DNA of 54,958 bases from the NCBI GenBank assembly GCA_013314715.1, contig JABUFC010000022.1, positions 1 through 54,958 on the forward strand, read 5' to 3'. The stretch comes from Bacteroidales bacterium (GTDB taxonomy: Bacteria > Bacteroidota > Bacteroidia > Bacteroidales > GWA2-32-17). The position numbers and the translations under genes are program-made. The stretch's first letter is position 1. Every line of letters starts with the position of its first letter. Below the pieces are notes generated by a model. That model saw only the letters and a program-made list of their open reading frames with translations, had not been told where the DNA came from and searched no databases. Positions 45,278 to 54,838 of the stretch are shown in pieces.

Positions 45278-46417
45278 TTATTTTAAAAAGTTTCTTATTT
45301 CAATTACATTACCTTTTTCGTCCCACTCTGTTTTTTCAATATAAACGCCATTGCGAAATACCGCTTCTTTCTTTTTCTGGCCATTTTCGTGATACCAAAT
45401 ATTAGTACCATCCATTTCATTATCTTTATAAAATGCTTTAATTCTTAATTGACCGCTAGGATACCAATATAGCCATTGTCCGTCTTTTAGACCTTTTTTA
45501 TATTTGCCCTCAACTTTTTTTTGACCATTGCTATACCAATATTCCCAAACTCCATCGCGTACTCCGTTAACATAAGCACCTCTTAACCCTTTTTGTCCAT
45601 TTTCGTAATAACCATAGCATTGACCCGTATAGGGTTCAGTAGATTTTTTTAGGTAAGTAATAGAGTCACGTGATTCTAATTGTCGATAATCTACACCTTG
45701 AGCAAAAGTTTTATCAAGTAAATTTTGAAAATATTTTTCTAATTTTTTGGTATATGTTGGGTTTTCAACCAAACTATTGTCTTTTTTGTCCATAACATCA
45801 ATGGTTACCGTTATATTTTCAGGATCTGGACAATAAGGACATCGAAACCATGCAACCACAAAAGTTATTTTATCGCCGACTTCGGGAATTTTAACCTTTT
45901 TCCAACGTATGAAATTGCTTTTAAGTTTAAAATCTTTACCAAAAGTTTCTTTTAATATACTAATAAAATTAGCGGCATTTTGTATTTCACGCGTTGCAAA
46001 AGTTAAATATAAACGGCTTTTATCATCTTTTTTGGTTTTCCATTTAAGTGCATCAATAAAATCATAAGCCATGGCAACAACTTCGTTCAGCAATATGAGC
46101 GAATCTTCGAGTTCAAAGTGTTGTAATTGCTTAAGATTTAATGTACTTAATGGTAATACTAATCTTTTATATCCAATACAACTTATGATTAATGTATCTT
46201 TAGAAAATTGGTTTGGAAAACTAAATTCAAATTTACCATTTTCGTCAGAAGTTGTACCGTATGGGCTATCTTTTATGCGAATATTGGCATATTGAATGGC
46301 TTTTTCTTCTTTTTGACTAATAATAATTCCTTTAAGCACATTTTTTTCTTGTGTCCATACATTTAAAGACAAAAGAACAGCCAAAATAATAAGCGAAAAT
46401 GCTTTAAAATAGCTCAT
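45278..46417 (-). CDS. exported protein with carboxypeptidase-regulatory-like domain and MORN-like (YwqK) repeats
   Basis: A 379-aa protein. It has a signal peptide (ending NVWTQ), a carboxypeptidase-regulatory-like domain (about residues 25-110; YGTTSDENGKFEF and ISCIGYKRLVL), an unassigned middle with a CPYCPD motif near residue 193, and four MORN-like repeats from about 270 to 365 (YENGQKGLRGAYVNG, YSNGQKKVEGKYKKG, YPSGQLRIKAFYKD, YHENGQKKKEAVFRNG). Repeats of this type are called YwqK antitoxin-like, but no toxin is nearby, so that label is not meaningful here. Its start overlaps the upstream gene by 14 nt. Confidence 0.82.
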   Translation of the reverse strand: MSYFKAFSLIILAVLLSLNVWTQEKNVLKGIIISQKEEKAIQYANIRIKDSPYGTTSDENGKFEFSFPNQFSKDTLIISCIGYKRLVLPLSTLNLKQLQHFELEDSLILLNEVVAMAYDFIDALKWKTKKDDKSRLYLTFATREIQNAANFISILKETFGKDFKLKSNFIRWKKVKIPEVGDKITFVVAWFRCPYCPDPENITVTIDVMDKKDNSLVENPTYTKKLEKYFQNLLDKTFAQGVDYRQLESRDSITYLKKSTEPYTGQCYGYYENGQKGLRGAYVNGVRDGVWEYWYSNGQKKVEGKYKKGLKDGQWLYWYPSGQLRIKAFYKDNEMDGTNIWYHENGQKKKEAVFRNGVYIEKTEWDEKGNVIEIRNFLK

Positions 46418-46844
46418 CTTGAGAGTTTTTATTGTCTTCGAATGATAACAATGAAATACTTTCTTCTTCTGGTGTTTCTAGCATTGAATCATTCTTTTGT
46501 TCAGTAGTGTCGAAAAGCGGATTTACCGTATTTTCAGTTTTTAGTGTTACTGTTTTTTTAGACGCTTTTGTCTTTGCTGATGAAGGTTGAAGTTTTGAAA
46601 CCGAAGGGTTTGAAATGGTTTCTAATAGAGGATTTTCTACTAAATCTATTTTATTTGCTTTTAAATACATTCCCCATTTAATCGCTTCTATTATAGATTT
46701 TATATTTAGTTCTATTTCCCAAGTGTCGTTAGAATTTTTTGGAATAACTGTAAATTCTGTTTTAGATTCGATACAATAATCGAACAATGCTTGTAAATTT
46801 TTTGTTTTTACATGAATACGAGGTTTATCCATTGCTGTTGCCAT
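46404..46844 (-). CDS. hypothetical cytoplasmic protein
   Basis: A 146-aa protein from ATG 46844 (MATAMDKPRIHVK). It has a compact N-terminal domain (about residues 1-70, FDYCIESKTEFTVIPKN and IIEAIKWGMYLKANKI) and a long low-complexity Lys/Ser/Thr/Glu tail. No signal peptide or known motif. The frame opens at 46874, but the longer start lies just after the predicted -7 box. It leads the transcript with the MORN-like protein, overlapping it by 14 nt. Confidence 0.65.
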   Translation of the reverse strand: MATAMDKPRIHVKTKNLQALFDYCIESKTEFTVIPKNSNDTWEIELNIKSIIEAIKWGMYLKANKIDLVENPLLETISNPSVSKLQPSSAKTKASKKTVTLKTENTVNPLFDTTEQKNDSMLETPEEESISLLSFEDNKNSQDELF

Positions 46845-46871
46845 AATTTTTATGAATTTATAAAAGGACAG

Positions 46872-46903
46872 CAAAAATAATGTTTTTTTGGTACATAAAC
46901 AAA
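46872..46903 (-). promoter_or_regulatory. strong promoter for the 46844-45278 gene pair
   Basis: On the minus strand TTTG (46903-46900), 20 nt, then TATTTTTG (46879-46872): full matches with the best spacing. The TTTG box is the end of the U-tract of the terminator just upstream. Confidence 0.7.
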
Positions 46904-46930
46904 AAAGGGCTTCAAATATGAAAGCCCTTT
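46904..46930 (-). terminator. intrinsic terminator after the M43 protease gene
   Basis: Stem AAAGGGCTT (46930-46922 side) with AAGCCCTTT (46912-46904 side), 9 bp, a 9-nt loop, followed on the minus strand by TTTTTTG. The T-run is shared with the -33 box of the next promoter. Confidence 0.85.
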
Positions 46931-46955
46931 ATTTGTTTATTAGGTTATATTTTAT

Positions 46956-49214
46956 TTATTCAACCATAAATTGTTTAATGAATGTATGTTCACCAGCAAT
47001 TATGCGAACAAAATATGAACCTGTAGCATTAAAATCATTATGCGAAAGTTGATAATAATGGATACCAGCATTCAATAATTTATTATCTAACGTCATCACT
47101 TTATTACCCAACACATCAAAAACTTCAATAGTGGTATAATTATCTTCCGGTAAATTAAATGATAAAGTTGCATCAGAATTCATAGGATTAGGGAAAATAT
47201 TCATGTCAATCATATCACGCGTAAATTCATTCATCCCTAAATAGGTTCCATTATCAATATTAATGTCGTCGATATAAATGTTATTACCACCATTTGATTG
47301 GAATTCGAATTTAAATTGGAAATTTGTTTGATGTTGGGTCAGATATATATGAATATTAACTGAATCTTCTTTCCATTGATTAGAAGCAGTAGGTTTAAAG
47401 CTATTTTGTGTAGGCACCGTTGTCTGAAGTGCTTCGTTAATTTTTGACCATTTTTGAACCCATGTTCTACCACAGTTAGTCGAAACCAATATTTTTAGCT
47501 TATCGTATGCCGTATCGTTTTCGGTTAAACCAAGTGAACCAGGAATAACCTTACCTGCGTATGCATATTTAAATTTTAATTTTAACGGAATTGAAGTTGA
47601 TAATGAAGTTAAATTATATCCATTGCTACAAATGGCATCAATACTGTTAGGAGCATTACCCGAAAAATTTAAAATTCTAATTGATTTAGTGCCACTTGCT
47701 GCTGCCGTATCAGTAAGTTGCCATCCATTTCCACCCTCGTTAAGTGTATACCAGTTGGAGTTGATGCCTGTTTCAAAGCCTTCAACTAAAGGAACATAAG
47801 GGTTATTCGATGGATCAATAACATGAATTAAAGCTGTTTTTGTTTTAGAGTTCGAACCACTTGCATTATTAACCGTCAAAGTAACATCATAAACTCCTTC
47901 TGAAGCATAAGTTACTGAAGGATTGGGATCAGTAGTAGAAGATGCTGTGCCCCCAGGGAATGACCAAGTTCTATTTTCAACAACACCATTATACGAATTA
48001 TCATAAAAATAAACCGGATCACCAACACAAACATAATAGGTCGAAGCATGAAAATCAGCAATAGGAGCACATAAAGGATGATATGAAGTATCGAGTACAC
48101 CTGTAGCAATTAAATTTTCTTTGCTCCAAAGATTTCTGCGGTCATTCATAAGCGTAGCATCCATACGTGCTTTCTGACCATTTGTAAAAATGTTAGTACA
48201 ATATCCCCATTGATAATCCATATAATTTTCAATCATATCGGGCTCATCTGGATTATCTTGTGTGCAAGTATTACGACTCCCTGGTGTAAAACATGAAAGA
48301 GAAGTATTTTGTGTAGCTGCATCAACAGGAGGTGTATCATCTACTTCATCGCCATTAGGAGCTAAAAACGAAGGACAACCACTCGATGCTGGTAATAAGC
48401 CTAACATTAAATTTTGAAAAGGATGGTATAAATTAAAATAATGCCCAGTTTCGTGAGTAAAAGTTCTATTAGCTAAATTAATACCCATACCACCAACATT
48501 GGTAGCAGTTCCAATAGTACCAATACAATCTTGACGAATTAATACTCCATCAATATCTGCATCGCCTCCAGTTAGTGCTTGCGATAATGAATTACTAGGT
48601 GGAAATGGACTCATACCACCTATAAAGGCTCCATCTGGGAGTGCCATTCCCGATGGATAAATAAAATTTACGGCAAAAACATTTAAATATTTGTCGGTTG
48701 GCCAATGATATTGTTTCATAGTACTAAAATATGCCCAATTGGTTTGAGGATCGTATTCGTGAACGATGCCATTGGTACAATTTCCATTAGGGTCTATTTT
48801 GGCTAATCGAAATTCTATAGCAGGATTGGCTGCACGCGATTTAAATAAATAATACGTATCGGCTGTATCTGCATTTTGTTTTGCGTAATCGATGTTTAAT
48901 TTTTCGAGTGCATCTAACACTTGAGCATCTGAAATATTTTCGGCACCATAATTATGAATAATATGAAACACCACAGGAATAATACGTTTTCCATTTATTA
49001 ATGTATCCGTTTTACTTAATAAATTTTGAAGTTGAGCTTGATCGACCAACAATTTGAAGTTTTTTTCATAAGCATTATACCGATCAATCAATGATGGGTC
49101 TTCTTGTACCTTTTTACGAATTAATATATCATCGGCTAAAATTTTTTTTAGCTGTTGTGCATCTACAAGCACAACAAGTGAAATTAACAGACTAAAAATG
49201 AAACACTTTTTCAT
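46956..49214 (-). CDS. M43 (pappalysin-like) zinc metalloprotease with PKD domain and T9SS type-A sorting domain
   Basis: A 752-aa secreted protease. The signal peptide ends VDAQ (residue 20). The catalytic domain has the zinc motif FTHETGHYFNLYHPF starting near residue 252 and a later Met-turn in MIENYMDYQWG near 330. A PKD domain (about 385-465, RTWSFPGGTASSTTDPN) and a jelly-roll region (about 480-660) follow. The C-terminal sorting domain starts near 675 (MNIFPNPMNSDATL) and ends GEHTFIKQFMVE. It is secreted through the type IX system and either released or anchored by lipid. All catalytic residues are present. Confidence 0.93.
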   Translation of the reverse strand: MKKCFIFSLLISLVVLVDAQQLKKILADDILIRKKVQEDPSLIDRYNAYEKNFKLLVDQAQLQNLLSKTDTLINGKRIIPVVFHIIHNYGAENISDAQVLDALEKLNIDYAKQNADTADTYYLFKSRAANPAIEFRLAKIDPNGNCTNGIVHEYDPQTNWAYFSTMKQYHWPTDKYLNVFAVNFIYPSGMALPDGAFIGGMSPFPPSNSLSQALTGGDADIDGVLIRQDCIGTIGTATNVGGMGINLANRTFTHETGHYFNLYHPFQNLMLGLLPASSGCPSFLAPNGDEVDDTPPVDAATQNTSLSCFTPGSRNTCTQDNPDEPDMIENYMDYQWGYCTNIFTNGQKARMDATLMNDRRNLWSKENLIATGVLDTSYHPLCAPIADFHASTYYVCVGDPVYFYDNSYNGVVENRTWSFPGGTASSTTDPNPSVTYASEGVYDVTLTVNNASGSNSKTKTALIHVIDPSNNPYVPLVEGFETGINSNWYTLNEGGNGWQLTDTAAASGTKSIRILNFSGNAPNSIDAICSNGYNLTSLSTSIPLKLKFKYAYAGKVIPGSLGLTENDTAYDKLKILVSTNCGRTWVQKWSKINEALQTTVPTQNSFKPTASNQWKEDSVNIHIYLTQHQTNFQFKFEFQSNGGNNIYIDDINIDNGTYLGMNEFTRDMIDMNIFPNPMNSDATLSFNLPEDNYTTIEVFDVLGNKVMTLDNKLLNAGIHYYQLSHNDFNATGSYFVRIIAGEHTFIKQFMVE

Positions 49215-49300
49215 ATTTTTAAAATTTTAATTGATTGCCCTAAGTTGAATATTTTCTTTTAAAGTTCAAAATTTTTTTATCATTTTTTTGTAATTTATAT

Positions 49301-49332
49301 TTTGTCTAAATAAGATTTTGTGTTTATATTTG
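49301..49332 (+). promoter_or_regulatory. promoter of the sucA-sucB operon
   Basis: TTTG (49301-49304), 20 nt, TATATTTG (49325-49332): complete match. The expected start is about 49339, 11 nt before ATG 49350. The in-frame GTG at 49320 lies upstream of that point and can be excluded. Confidence 0.72.
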
Positions 49333-49349
49333 CAAATAAAATAAATAAA

Positions 49350-52121
49350 ATGAGCGATCAAACTTATTTATCTAATATAGAATATATTAACGATTTATTT
49401 GAACAATATTTGCACGATAAATCAGCAATAGACTCAAGTTGGCGTTATTTTTTTGATGGTTATACTATAAATATTGATAATGCAACTATTCATTCAGAAA
49501 ATTCAACAAAGGATTTAGAAGATATATATAACGAATTTAAAGTACTAAATCTGATAGACGATTATAGAAAACGTGGTCATTTATTTACCGAAACAAATCC
49601 TGTTCGAAGACGTCGTCATTACTCCCCTTCGCTCGATATAGAAAATTATGGCTTGCAAAAAGAACATTTAACAAAAAAATTTAAAGCAGCATCAGAAATT
49701 GGTTTACCTGTTTCTACCCTTGAAACCATAATCAATCACTTAAAACAAACTTATTGTCGTTCGATTGGAGTTGAATATATGTACATTCGTACCCCCGATA
49801 TTATTCGGTGGTTTAAACAAAAAATGGAACCCATTAAAAATGAACCTCAATTATCTATCAACGATAAAATAAAAATATACACCGACTTAGTCAAAGCAAC
49901 CTTTTTTGAACAATTTTTACATAAAAAATTTATTGGTCAAAAGCGTTTTTCATTAGAAGGTGTAGATGCTATAATACCAACCCTAAATTTTGCCGCAGAC
50001 TTTGCATCTGCTAATGGTGTTGATGAGATTGTTTTAGGCATGTCGCACCGTGGTAGGCTTACTGTATTAGCAAATTTTATTGAAAAACCCATTGATGAAT
50101 TGTTTCAGGAATACGTCGGAAAATCGTATGACGACGAAACCATATTGGGAGATGTAAAATATCACTTGGGTTACAACAACATAAAAACGATTAATAATGG
50201 TAAAAAACTTTTTGTTTCGCTACTCCCCAATCCATCGCATCTCGAAACTGTGGCACCTGTTGCTCTTGGTTTTGCCAAAGCTCGAATAAATAAAAAGCAT
50301 CATCATAACTTTGATAAATTATTGCCTATTATTATTCATGGCGATGCCGCCATATCAGGCCAAGGTATTGTTTACGAAACGGCTCAAATGTCTCAACTTG
50401 AGGGTTATGGTGTTGGAGGAACCATTCATATAGTACTTAACAATCAAGTAGGCTTCACTACCAATTATACCGAAGGACGTTCAAGTACTTATTCTACCGA
50501 CGTTGCAAAGATAACTCAATCGCCTGTTTTCCATGTAAATGCAGACGACCCTGAGGCTCTTGTTTATGTTACTCAATTAGCTATTGAATTTAGGCAAACC
50601 TTTCATCGCGATGTATACATAGATATTTTAGGATATAGAAAATATGGACATAACGAAGGCGATGAACCACGATTTACACAACCTACTCTATATAAAGCCA
50701 TTGAACAGCATTCCAACGTACGACAACTTTATTTTGAAAAATTAGTTCAAGAATTTCCCGATTTTATCAATGAACTAAAAAATATTGAAAAAAACTATTC
50801 CAATCAACTTCAGCAAGCATATGACAATGCTTTACAAATGCCTATTGTAAAAGTTAAACATTTTTTACACGATGAATGGGAAAATTATAGACATGCCATA
50901 CAAACAGATTTTGAACAAAATATAAATACCTCTGTTAGCGAAGAACATTTGCGTAAATTGGCAATTCTATTAAATACCTTGCCAAAAGATAAAAAGTTTT
51001 TTTCAAAAGCACTCAAAATATTAAATGAGCGAATTCAATTAATCAACAATAATAAAGTTGATTGGGCTATTGCTGAACAATTAGCTTATGCTACTTTACT
51101 TGAAGAAAATCATTCGGTTCGTATTAGTGGACAAGATAGTGAACGTGGAACGTTTAGTCATCGACATAGTGCCTTAGTTGTAGAAGATACGGACGAAAAA
51201 TATTATCCACTAAAAAACATTAGCTCAAATCAAGCACCTTTTTATGTTTACAATTCGCTTTTATCTGAATACGGGGTCTTAGGATTTGAATATGGTTATT
51301 CGCTTGCTTCACCTAACGATTTAACTATTTGGGAAGCCCAATTTGGCGATTTTCATAATGTTGGTCAAGTTATTGTTGATCAGTATTTAAGTTCTGCCAA
51401 AGATAAATGGTCGTTAATGAGTGGTTTAACACTTTTTTTGCCTCATGGTTATGAAGGACAAGGTCCTGAACACTCGAGTGCCCGTATTGAACGCTTTTTA
51501 ATATTAGCGGCTAATGACAATATGATAATTGCTAATATAACTACTCCTGCCAATCTTTTCCATTTACTACGTCGTCAAGTATTAGCTCCTTTCCGATTAC
51601 CATTAGTTATTTTTACTCCCAAAAGTGCGTTAAGGCATCCATTAAATATATCTGAATTAAGTAATTTAGCTGAAGGTCATTTTCAGGATATTATAGACGA
51701 CAACATGCCTAATAAAAAAGAAATTAAGCAAATTCTAATTTGTTCAGGGAAAATATATTATGAACTAGTTGAAGAGCGTAAAAATAATAACATAAATGAT
51801 ACAGCAATAATACGTATAGAACAGATATATCCTTTAAATAAAAAGAAATTGCATCAAATAATAACATCATACTCTAATGCTCGACGAATAGCTTGGGTTC
51901 AGGAAGAGCCTGCCAATATGGGAATTTGGAATTACTTTCGTCTTAATACCAATTTACCAAACTTACTAGGTATTTGTCGTCCAGCAAGTGGTAGCACTGC
52001 ACCCGGATTATACGAACTTAACAAAACTCAACAACAAAAAATAATCGATAAGGCATTTAAAAAATGTACTTGTAATAAATTAGACGAATATTGTTATATG
52101 TCTTGTTCAGAAAAAATATAA
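49350..52121 (+). CDS. sucA: 2-oxoglutarate dehydrogenase E1 component
   Basis: A 923-aa thiamine diphosphate enzyme that decarboxylates 2-oxoglutarate in the TCA cycle. It opens MSDQTYLSNIEYINDLFEQY with SSWRYFFDG behind it, the usual E2-binding N-terminus. Other marks are VDEIVLGMSHRGRLTVLANF near residue 225, IIHGDAAISGQGIVYE near 325 (ThDP-binding), YRKYGHNEGDEPRFTQP, RISGQDSERGTFSHRHS near 590, GYEGQGPEHSSARIERF and the C-terminal EEPANMGIWNYF. The tail after residue 905 is unusual: KKCTCNKLDEYCYMSCSEKI carries four cysteines. sucB follows after 71 nt. No E3 (lpd) gene is here. Confidence 0.93.
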   Translation: MSDQTYLSNIEYINDLFEQYLHDKSAIDSSWRYFFDGYTINIDNATIHSENSTKDLEDIYNEFKVLNLIDDYRKRGHLFTETNPVRRRRHYSPSLDIENYGLQKEHLTKKFKAASEIGLPVSTLETIINHLKQTYCRSIGVEYMYIRTPDIIRWFKQKMEPIKNEPQLSINDKIKIYTDLVKATFFEQFLHKKFIGQKRFSLEGVDAIIPTLNFAADFASANGVDEIVLGMSHRGRLTVLANFIEKPIDELFQEYVGKSYDDETILGDVKYHLGYNNIKTINNGKKLFVSLLPNPSHLETVAPVALGFAKARINKKHHHNFDKLLPIIIHGDAAISGQGIVYETAQMSQLEGYGVGGTIHIVLNNQVGFTTNYTEGRSSTYSTDVAKITQSPVFHVNADDPEALVYVTQLAIEFRQTFHRDVYIDILGYRKYGHNEGDEPRFTQPTLYKAIEQHSNVRQLYFEKLVQEFPDFINELKNIEKNYSNQLQQAYDNALQMPIVKVKHFLHDEWENYRHAIQTDFEQNINTSVSEEHLRKLAILLNTLPKDKKFFSKALKILNERIQLINNNKVDWAIAEQLAYATLLEENHSVRISGQDSERGTFSHRHSALVVEDTDEKYYPLKNISSNQAPFYVYNSLLSEYGVLGFEYGYSLASPNDLTIWEAQFGDFHNVGQVIVDQYLSSAKDKWSLMSGLTLFLPHGYEGQGPEHSSARIERFLILAANDNMIIANITTPANLFHLLRRQVLAPFRLPLVIFTPKSALRHPLNISELSNLAEGHFQDIIDDNMPNKKEIKQILICSGKIYYELVEERKNNNINDTAIIRIEQIYPLNKKKLHQIITSYSNARRIAWVQEEPANMGIWNYFRLNTNLPNLLGICRPASGSTAPGLYELNKTQQQKIIDKAFKKCTCNKLDEYCYMSCSEKI

Positions 52122-52128
52122 AAAAGCT

Positions 52129-52179
52129 ATGTATAAATATTCCTTTAGATATTCTGAAGAAAACTTAGTTTTAAATTAA
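52129..52179 (+). other. small ORF in the sucA-sucB gap with ends resembling the leader element
   Basis: ATG 52129 encodes MYKYSFRYSEENLVLN and TAA. The start context AAAAAAGCTATG equals that of leader copy 1, and the sequence after the stop (AATTAAAAAATAATT, 52174-52188) equals the element's 3' end. The middle is unrelated and short, and the stop-to-ATG distance is 10 or 13 nt instead of 6. It could be a decayed or alternative short version, or chance in AT-rich DNA. Confidence 0.3.
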
Positions 52180-52192
52180 AAAATAATTGATG

Positions 52193-53374
52193 ATGAAAAT
52201 AAATATTCAAGTTCCTTCACCCGGCGAATCAATTCATGAAGTAACCATTGCACGTTGGTTAGTAGAAAACGGCAGTTACGTTGAAAAAGATACCGAAATA
52301 GCTGAGTTGGAGAGCGATAAAGCAACTCTAACTTTAAATGCTGAACAAAGTGGAATCATAGAAATACTTATCCCTCAAGGAAAAACAGTCGAAGTGGGTG
52401 CCATCGCTTGTATTATCGACACCGATGCCCATCAACAACCAAATAAGCCAGTTCAAAAACTCAACCAAACAAACACACATGAGGAATCTAATCTTCATAA
52501 CGCAACAAAAGTTACACCTCTAGCTAAAAAAATGATTGATGAAATGGGACTAAACACAAACACTTTAAAAAACGATCATAGCAAAAGAATTACAACTGAA
52601 GTTGTTAAAAATTATATACACTCTACCGAAACCATGCCATCAAACTATAAACGTACAGAAAAAAGAATTGAACTCAGCCCTCTTCGTAAAAAATTGAGTG
52701 AACGCTTAATGCAAGCCAAAAACAGTACGGCAATGCTCACTACCTTCAATGAGATAGACATGTCTGCACTTATCGATATTCGCGCTAAGTATAAAGATAT
52801 TTTTACTCAAAAACATGGTGTAAAACTTGGTTTTATGTCTTTTTTTTCTAAAGCAACTACCATAGCATTAAAAGAATATCCCCTTGTTAACTCTCGCCTT
52901 GAAGACAATCAACTCATATATTTTGATTATGTTGATTTGGGAATTGCTGCCCAAACCGAAAAAGGTCTTGTGGTTCCAGTTGTAAGAAATGCCGAAAGCA
53001 AATCATTATCTCAATTAGAACGAGAAATCTTTGAATTAGCTGAAAAAGCACGAAACAAAAAAATATCCATTGCCGAATTAGAAGGTGGCACATTTTCTAT
53101 TACTAATGGCGGAGTGTTTGGCTCATTGTTAGCTACACCCTTACTAAACTATCCACAAACAGCCATATTAGGTATGCACACCATTCAAAACCGCCCAATT
53201 GCACTAAATAATGAGATTGTAATTCGTCCAATGATGTATATTGCACTCTCATACGATCATCGCGTATTAGATGGCAAAGATTCTATTTTATTTTTAAAAC
53301 GCATAAAAGAACTCATTGAAAATCCAATACTCATGTTTAATAATTTAACCTTAGAAAAATTTTTAGATTTATAA
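52193..53374 (+). CDS. sucB: 2-oxoglutarate dehydrogenase E2 (dihydrolipoamide succinyltransferase)
   Basis: A 393-aa subunit that carries the succinyl group. It has an N-terminal lipoyl domain with the lipoylated lysine K43 in LESDKATL, a peripheral-subunit-binding motif [14 protein letters not shown] near residue 105, and a catalytic domain from about 165 with the active-site string [12 protein letters not shown] near residue 352. Start choices are ATG 52193, ATG 52190 or TTG 52187; the first fits best with [13 protein letters not shown]. Co-transcribed with sucA. Confidence 0.93.
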   Translation: MKINIQVPSPGESIHEVTIARWLVENGSYVEKDTEIAELESDKATLTLNAEQSGIIEILIPQGKTVEVGAIACIIDTDAHQQPNKPVQKLNQTNTHEESNLHNATKVTPLAKKMIDEMGLNTNTLKNDHSKRITTEVVKNYIHSTETMPSNYKRTEKRIELSPLRKKLSERLMQAKNSTAMLTTFNEIDMSALIDIRAKYKDIFTQKHGVKLGFMSFFSKATTIALKEYPLVNSRLEDNQLIYFDYVDLGIAAQTEKGLVVPVVRNAESKSLSQLEREIFELAEKARNKKISIAELEGGTFSITNGGVFGSLLATPLLNYPQTAILGMHTIQNRPIALNNEIVIRPMMYIALSYDHRVLDGKDSILFLKRIKELIENPILMFNNLTLEKFLDL

Positions 53375-53382
53375 AAATGTTT

Positions 53383-53390
53383 TACCTTTG
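53383..53390 (+). promoter_or_regulatory. predicted -7 box before the small lipoprotein gene
   Basis: TACCTTTG, 21 nt before ATG 53412. The -33 region is T-rich with no exact TTTG at 20 nt. Confidence 0.4.
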
Positions 53391-53411
53391 TCAAAATAAA
53401 ATATAGTGCAT

Positions 53412-53624
53412 ATGAAATATTTATTTGTTATTCTATTCATAACTTTTGCATTTAGTTCCTGTACAAAAGATTGCAAAGAATGTAAAACAGTTACTACAGA
53501 CGCACAAGGTAATGTTGTTCAAACAAGTTCATCAAACGAATATTGCGACGAAGATTTAGAAAAAAAAGAAAATGAAGAACCTGTTGTAGTTGGCGATAAT
53601 ACCACCAAATGGGTTTGCGAATAA
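53412..53624 (+). CDS. small cysteine-containing lipoprotein
   Basis: A 70-aa protein from ATG 53412 (MKYLFVILFITF). It has a lipobox-like AFSSC, then CTKDCKECKTVTTDAQGN and two further cysteines (EYCDE, KWVCE). The pattern of short lipoproteins with a KDCxxCKTVTTDxxG start recurs in Bacteroidota. Function unknown; the paired cysteines suggest disulfides. I chose ATG over the GTG two codons before it. Confidence 0.7.
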   Translation: MKYLFVILFITFAFSSCTKDCKECKTVTTDAQGNVVQTSSSNEYCDEDLEKKENEEPVVVGDNTTKWVCE

Positions 53625-53636
53625 TTTTCTAAATTT

Positions 53637-54293
53637 ATGATTCGATTTCTTTTCAGCCTCATTTTGATGAGTCTAATATTTGTTTTACCTATTTTTTCTC
53701 AAGAACAAGAAATTGGAGAAGAGGAATTTGATTTATCAACACGAAATGAATTTCAAATATATGGAGGGGTGGGATTGGGTATATATTCTCTAAACGATAA
53801 CGATAGTAAAAGCGATAAATTTATAACTGCAACTGGAATTTATTCTTTAGGTGTTTATTATTCTGTAAGTAACCGTTTTTATGTTGGTATTGGTTATGAG
53901 CGTTTAGGATTTGCAACCAATCAAGATTCTGCGAATACTGCTTTTGTAAAAAATCTAGCCATCTTAACAAAATATAATGCTCATTGCACCGAAAAATCGG
54001 CTATACATTTTAATTTATCATTAGGCACTACTCGTTTTAAATATTTTGACCAAAAAACAAGTACCAATATAAATGCTTCGAGTATTTTTATAGAACCAGG
54101 CCTAGGTTATACACACTTTTGGGGACAACATTTAGGTTATTATTTAAATACATCGTATTATTTTACAAGATATAATAAGCTAGTTAATAAAGATAATCAA
54201 CCGCTTAAAGTAAATAACAATGGTTTTGAAGAGCAATTTTGGATTTCGCTTAATGGGGCCCACCTTAAAATAGGTTTAATTTATAAATTTTAA
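53637..54293 (+). CDS. outer-membrane beta-barrel protein (small porin-like)
   Basis: A 218-aa protein with a signal peptide ending FSQ. An acidic stretch EQEIGEEEFDLSTRNE is followed by amphipathic beta-strands (FQIYGGVGLGIYSL, GIYSLGVYYSVSNRFYVGIGYERLGF) and a typical last strand ending in phenylalanine (LKIGLIYKF). This fits an 8-stranded barrel. It is 12 nt behind the lipoprotein gene, so the two are probably co-transcribed. Its stop shares TTAA with the stop of the convergent adenosyltransferase gene. Confidence 0.75.
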   Translation: MIRFLFSLILMSLIFVLPIFSQEQEIGEEEFDLSTRNEFQIYGGVGLGIYSLNDNDSKSDKFITATGIYSLGVYYSVSNRFYVGIGYERLGFATNQDSANTAFVKNLAILTKYNAHCTEKSAIHFNLSLGTTRFKYFDQKTSTNINASSIFIEPGLGYTHFWGQHLGYYLNTSYYFTRYNKLVNKDNQPLKVNNNGFEEQFWISLNGAHLKIGLIYKF

Positions 54294-54838
54294 TCAATTT
54301 TTGGTTTCCAGTGAACTTCGTTTATATTCGTTTTTTTAGCAATAAACCTCGATAATACAAAAAAATAATCGGATAAACGATTGAAAAATTTTAATATTTC
54401 TTCATCTACCTGAAAAGATTGATTAAGTTCAACTATACGTCGTTCGGCTCTACGACAAACTGTTCGACAAACATGAGCTTGCGAAACTGCCCAACTACCA
54501 CCTGGAAGCAAAAAGTTATTGAGTGGTGTTAAACTTGCTTCCATATTATCAATAGCATGTTCAAGCCATTCAACATCCTTTGACAAAATTTCAGGTATAT
54601 TTAGTTTTACCGATTTATCGTAAGCTAATTGTGCAGCAGCAACCATTAATTTATCTTGTAAATATAGTAAAGCATCTTTTATTTCGTTATCTGTTGCCAT
54701 ATCCCTTAATAAACCAACATGAGCAATAAGTTCATCAACGGTACCATAAGCTTCGATACGTGGATGTATTTTAGAAACCCCTACTCCACCAATAAGTGTA
54801 GTATTACATTTATCGCCTTTTTTAGTATATATTTTCAT
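54290..54838 (-). CDS. cob(I)yrinic acid a,c-diamide adenosyltransferase (PduO type)
   Basis: A 182-aa cytoplasmic enzyme that transfers the adenosyl group of ATP to cob(I)alamin, making coenzyme B12. Family motifs are YTKKGDKCNTTLIGG (residues 4-18), IEAYGTVDELIAHVGLLRD (about 28-46), FLLPGGSWAVSQAHVCRTVC (about 108-127) with RRAERRIVEL, and FNRLSDYFFVLSRF near residue 160. Length is usual. Instead of a cobalamin riboswitch, its ATG is preceded directly by leader element copy 4. Confidence 0.92.
   Translation of the reverse strand: MKIYTKKGDKCNTTLIGGVGVSKIHPRIEAYGTVDELIAHVGLLRDMATDNEIKDALLYLQDKLMVAAAQLAYDKSVKLNIPEILSKDVEWLEHAIDNMEASLTPLNNFLLPGGSWAVSQAHVCRTVCRRAERRIVELNQSFQVDEEILKFFNRLSDYFFVLSRFIAKKTNINEVHWKPKID

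Noticed and set aside
45278-46417. Toxin-antitoxin system from the YwqK-like repeats
   Set aside because: No toxin gene is next to it and the repeats are general MORN-like modules.
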